Assembly (NCBI GenBank): GCA_021464525.1
Contig: JADRCO010000152.1
Coordinates: forward strand, 1-47,852
From: Rhizophagus sp. LPA8_4_AMF
Taxonomy: Eukaryota; Glomeromycota; Glomeromycetes; Glomerales; Glomeraceae
Length of the DNA: 47,852 nucleotides
Direction: 5' to 3'
Under the pieces are notes generated by a model. The model made no database searches. It saw nothing but the letters and a program-made list of their open reading frames with translations, and had not been told where the DNA came from. The stretch's first letter is position 1, and every line of letters starts with the position of its first letter. Positions 44,068 through 47,852 of this stretch are shown one piece after another. A program made the position numbers and the translations under genes.

Positions 44068-46002
44068 ATGTTTAAAAGAAAGTTAAAAATTAAAAATATT
44101 GAAACCAAAATTTCTTCAAATTCTGATATTGAATCTCCTGATTCTATAAGTCTTGAAAATGAATCTTTCATATCATTTAAAACAAAAACTAATTCAACCG
44201 TAGATTTTTCAATAAAATCTCTCACATATTCTGTATCTAAACTTAGTATTAGTATGTCCATAAAAAGAAAAAAAGAACAAATTGTTTTATCAGTTAAAGA
44301 TAAATTAAGAAAGGTTTCGCCAAGTTTTAGTAATGATTTTAAGAATTTAATGGCTAAACAAAAAGAAAAAAAATTAGAAGATAATTTTTTAGGTTATTAT
44401 GAATGTTTGATTCCTAATAATAAGGAATTATCCATTCCAAAAATTATTTTATCTACGGCTAGAATCGATTTACACGAAGAAAAATCAGAAAATCCTGAAA
44501 AAGCAAAACGGTTTGTTTTAACTAAAATTAAAGAATCACCATTTAATCCGTTTAATAATAAAATTGTTTCATTATTTATTATTACTGGTAAAAGTAAATT
44601 AAATTTATCCGGTACAAGATGGACTGGAATAAAATTTAATGAACTACCTGAATGGATGCGGGATGATACCATTAAACATTTAATAAATGGTACACCCATG
44701 AAAGGACTTGGAACTTATAAATTATTAATCAAAAAAAGTGGAAATACGGCGGATATATATAAAGATATTAAATTAAATGAATTAAAAGAAAATGTAATAA
44801 GTGAAGATGGTTTTATTCATAAATTGACATTATTTGGATATTATATGTTAGGAATTAAAGATAATTATTCAAATTCTACAGATTTGGCCCCAAAATCTGA
44901 AGAATGGTATAAAGAAGCTGAAAAATGTTGTCAAGAAGCCGAAAAGTTAGGATCTTTAGAAGCAAAACTATGCCTAGGGTATATGTATTCTATTGGTTAT
45001 AGTAAGTTATTTTATAATCCACAAAAAGCTAAAAAATTGTTTAAAGAAGTAATAAATGCAATTGAAAACCAGGAAACAAGAGAAAAAAATGTGACTACAG
45101 GAAAGAAAGCAACAGAAGAAAAGACTACAATGAAAGAAATGATTATAGCTAAAATCACAACAAAAGAATCTACTACAAACAAAAATGCAACAGAAGAGGC
45201 AACTACAGACAAAAAAGTAACGAATGATTATAAAGAAGCAACGGATGATTCAGCTGCAGACAAAGAAGCAATGGAGAAACTAGCTGTAAAAAAAGAATCA
45301 ATGGATAGTGAAGTAACAAGTAAAGAACTAGCCAGAATAGCAATGAGAAACATGGCAATAATATATCATAGTAGTTATGTTATAAAACCTTTTGAATGGA
45401 AAAATTTTATTAAATTATCCAGACCAAATGATTTTAATATTAAGAAATTATCTAAAACAAAATTAAACATAGCAATAAAATGGTATGAAAAATCTTGCGA
45501 ATTAGGAGATAGTCTATCCGCATACCATCTTGGATTACTGTATGAAAGTGATGATGAAATTAAAGATGAAAAGGAAGCAGAAAAATGGTTTAAGAAAGCT
45601 ATACAACTTGATAATAATAATCTCTATGCAAAAGCCAAACTTGGAAGAATCTTAATTAATAAAGATGGTATAGATGAAAATGAAAAAATGAAAGGGATTC
45701 GAATGTTGAAATATGCAGCGGAAAATGGATTAGTTATGGGTCAAACATTTCTTGGTGAAGCTTATGAAAGAGGACAGATAGGAAAAGAAGAAAATATTAA
45801 AGAGGCCATTAAATTCTATTTTAAAGCTGCTGAACAAAATAATGGATATTATAGTCACGTTGCACAATTTCGTCTTAGAGAATTACGTGCTTTAGATATC
45901 ATTCCAGCAGGTGAAGATATCGAAAATATTTTAAAATTATATGTAAGTGAATTAAAGTATTACTACAGCAATAATGAAGAAACACTTAAAAATATTCATT
46001 AA
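44068..46002 (+). CDS. Sel1-repeat protein with a Lys/Thr-rich insert
   Basis: A 644-residue single-exon frame. Residues 1-110 are Ser/Lys-rich and probably disordered; 110-275 form an unrecognised region (WTGIKFNELPEWMRDDTIKH). Sel1-like TPR repeats begin near 277 (WYKEAEKCCQEAEKLGSLEA) and resume at about 470-620: IKWYEKSCELGDSLSAYHLG, AEKWFKKAIQ, GIRMLKYAAENGLVMGQTFL and AIKFYFKAAEQNN. The solenoid is split by about 90 residues of Thr/Lys/Ala/Glu-rich low-complexity sequence (about 333-425; KKATEEKTTMKE, TEEATTDKKVTND). Sel1 repeats act as protein-binding scaffolds, and arbuscular mycorrhizal fungi have many such genes, often with kinase domains. No kinase domain is seen here. The ATG at 44068 follows a likely 3' splice site. 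The partner is unknown. Confidence 0.82.
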   Translation: MFKRKLKIKNIETKISSNSDIESPDSISLENESFISFKTKTNSTVDFSIKSLTYSVSKLSISMSIKRKKEQIVLSVKDKLRKVSPSFSNDFKNLMAKQKEKKLEDNFLGYYECLIPNNKELSIPKIILSTARIDLHEEKSENPEKAKRFVLTKIKESPFNPFNNKIVSLFIITGKSKLNLSGTRWTGIKFNELPEWMRDDTIKHLINGTPMKGLGTYKLLIKKSGNTADIYKDIKLNELKENVISEDGFIHKLTLFGYYMLGIKDNYSNSTDLAPKSEEWYKEAEKCCQEAEKLGSLEAKLCLGYMYSIGYSKLFYNPQKAKKLFKEVINAIENQETREKNVTTGKKATEEKTTMKEMIIAKITTKESTTNKNATEEATTDKKVTNDYKEATDDSAADKEAMEKLAVKKESMDSEVTSKELARIAMRNMAIIYHSSYVIKPFEWKNFIKLSRPNDFNIKKLSKTKLNIAIKWYEKSCELGDSLSAYHLGLLYESDDEIKDEKEAEKWFKKAIQLDNNNLYAKAKLGRILINKDGIDENEKMKGIRMLKYAAENGLVMGQTFLGEAYERGQIGKEENIKEAIKFYFKAAEQNNGYYSHVAQFRLRELRALDIIPAGEDIENILKLYVSELKYYYSNNEETLKNIH

Positions 46003-46808
46003 AGAAAACAACTTCGTTTCTTTGAGTTGATTTAATAACTTAACAGCAGATATTTAAACAAATATAAAAATAAATGTTTATGTCAATATGATGACTATTT
46101 CTGGTTGTAAGTTGTAACAAGACGGTGCAAATTCTTATGTCCGTTCCATTAGAACAAGAAATCTTTTGAGCGAAACTGATCAATAAGAAAGCTTATGACA
46201 AAGAGAGAAAATGAGTTTTTGAAAGTTATGCGACTTATCAATACCAACATTCTTTTTGGATATCTCCAGAACTAGTACTCAGAATATTGTAATTTGGCCT
46301 CAAATCACATTAAGAAAGGTTTATCTTCATCTAAGTGGAAAGTGTATATATTTATGAATTTGTTAATATTTAAATCATGTGATAGTTGATGCTCTAGCAT
46401 TTGCAATCAATTAAACGTTATAATTTTGGGCAGAATTAATAACTTGGGCCAGAATTGTCAATTAATGTTGTACTTCTGCATAATATGATTATTTATTTAA
46501 ACTATCCCTCAACAAAGCTATTAAAAGTTATCATATTTTCAATAAATTCTGTTAAATTTCTCTCTCTCTCTCTCTCTCTCACAATATCTAGAATAAGTAT
46601 GATAAAATATTTAATAAAATAAAAATTATAAATCTTTATAAGCTAAGTATAATAATATATAAAATTGAGCTAAGAATAATATAATAAAAAAAATTGAGCT
46701 AAATATAATAATATAAAGAATAAAATAGAAATATAAAAATGAAAATATAATGAATTTGTTAAAAAAATAATTTTTAATCTCGGTTTACTATTCCTCCAAT
46801 ATTAATTA
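46003..46808. other. Intergenic with a repeat trace and a TC microsatellite
   Basis: GGGCAGAATTA and GGGCCAGAATT motifs at 46428-46460 resemble the foldback element in the channel-gene intron (29070-29100). ATAATATAAA-type simple sequence fills 46590-46740. No gene is seen. Confidence 0.45.
46559..46580. repeat. (TC)11 microsatellite
   Basis: Eleven perfect TC units lie between the Sel1 gene and the PB1 gene. Confidence 0.95.
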
Positions 46809-47797
46809 TTATTCAATAACCCAAATTTCAAGTTTATTTTCTCTCTTATATAATTTAGCAGCAGTATCAAAATCGACATTATCAATAATTGTAATGAATT
46901 CACCATCTTCATCTTTATATTTTAATTTTGATATTTCAGCGATTCCAAACGCTTCTTGTATTTTTCGTTTTATTCCTTCATATCTAATTGGTAGAATAAA
47001 GTTTAATATACGAATATCTCGGCCGACGTGACATTTTAAAAGGATTTCATCTTCTTTCATCTAAGATAATAAAAAAAAAGGATAATTACTAATAACATCA
47101 TCATATGATTACTGATACGATAAAATTACTCACTAGAAGACATGGAATTAATGCGTTAGATCTTCCCCAATTAGAAATGGGAAATCTTGGTTTGTTGTTA
47201 TTTATATTAATAAGGTAATGAATATGTAAACTAGTCATATCTATTGCTTGTTGGGGAGCTGAATCTTGAGCTATCATACTAATTGATGTTGCTTTATCTG
47301 TGAAAATTTTAGTTAAAAACTTATACAATAAAATTCAATGAATCAAATATATATTATCTTACATAAGTTTTCACGGATAGGATCATCTATAGTATAACCT
47401 TCCTTTGAATTATAATGAATCTAATCATCAAAAATTAATGATTAAAAAATTCTCACTCTAGAACATTTTGAAATTGACTTGAATGACTTACCGAATTTTT
47501 TCTATCTTTATCTTTTTTCAAGGTTAAAACAATAACATTTGATTGTATTTTGGAGATTGCTTCAATATTATCAACAGGAATATAAATTTTACATCTATTA
47601 TCATTTAAAAAGATTGATATGCCTTCTTCTAAATATTTATAACGAAATCTCAATTTGTAATCATCAACATTATAATCAACCGATTCACGATATTCTTCAA
47701 TAGAAATACTTGATAGATTAAATTCAATATATTTTGGCGGTAGTTGATAGGAATTGGAACGATTTTGATTATTAATATTTCTTTTGTTGTTATTATA

Positions 47798-47852
<55 letters not shown>
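46809..47852 (-). CDS. PB1-domain protein, 3' part of a spliced gene
   Basis: The gene enters from the right edge. Exons are (47852)-47492, 47420-47363, 47297-47134 and 47060-46809, with GT-AG introns of 71, 65 and 73 nt and an unbroken frame. From the edge it reads a run of about 18 Asn, then NQNRSNSYQLPPKYIEFNLS and LEEGISIFLNDNRCKIYIPV. The last exon is a PB1 domain of about 80 residues. It has an acidic OPCA loop (LKYKDEDGEFITIIDNVDFD) and a Lys in strand 1 (ILLKCHVGRDIRIL), so it may pair through both faces. PB1 domains join polarity and NADPH-oxidase scaffolds (Cdc24, Bem1/Scd2, NoxR). Which of these it is cannot be said without the N-terminus. The Asn run is a translated (ATT)n microsatellite. 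Confidence 0.7.
47798..47852. repeat. (ATT)n microsatellite encoding poly-Asn
   Basis: An unbroken ATT repeat of 55 bases reaches the window edge. On the minus strand it lies in frame with the PB1 gene as AAT codons for asparagine. Length is likely to vary between strains or nuclei. Confidence 0.9.

Noticed and set aside
44397-45212. Minus-strand ORFs inside the Sel1 gene
   Set aside because: They are antisense shadows of a gene with clear repeats and composition.

Overview
The window looks like nuclear DNA of an arbuscular mycorrhizal fungus (Glomeromycotina, most like Rhizophagus). The evidence is a very A+T-rich sequence full of homopolymer tracts, short GT-AG introns of about 50-80 nt, and gene families that are greatly expanded in these fungi: F-box/leucine-rich proteins, MATA-type HMG-box proteins, Sel1-repeat proteins and propeller-plus-ion-channel proteins. 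No rRNA, convincing tRNA, CRISPR array or prokaryotic operon is seen. The species assignment is an inference from family content, not from a database match.

Layout. Bases 1-10.38 kb are gene-poor, with homopolymer tracts, degenerate repeats and weak coding relics. A tandem pair of intronless F-box genes (10650-12113, 12410-13855) follows a 240-bp minisatellite. From 13.9 to 26 kb the DNA is sparse. It holds one intact HMG-box gene (21169-21501, minus), two decayed relatives of it (about 15.6 and 18.5 kb), a small multi-exon gene at 22.2-23.0 kb that I assembled from splice sites, and a 138-bp MITE with a 10-bp target duplication. A three-copy, 440-bp higher-order tandem repeat fills 26.05-27.33 kb.

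From 28 to 41 kb lie two paralogous minus-strand genes for large TRP/polycystin-like channels with an N-terminal propeller-like region. They flank a 10-exon plus-strand transporter of the sugar/myo-inositol type that carries a cysteine-rich PSI-like loop. Both channel genes keep a 25-nt microexon. The second has a GC splice donor at that exon and a one-base frameshift in its last exon. The right end holds a possible small secreted cysteine-rich protein with a disrupted start (43.3-43.6 kb), a Sel1-repeat gene (44068-46002) and the 3' part of a PB1-domain gene that runs off the window through a poly-asparagine tract.

No single pathway joins these genes. The common theme is local duplication and decay: tandem F-box genes, channel paralogs, scattered HMG-box relics, and a satellite whose three copies record one unequal crossover. 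Exon coordinates for spliced genes were worked out by hand from splice consensus, frame continuity and paralog comparison. Total CDS length is a multiple of three in the transporter, the first channel gene, and the second channel gene when read to its premature stop.
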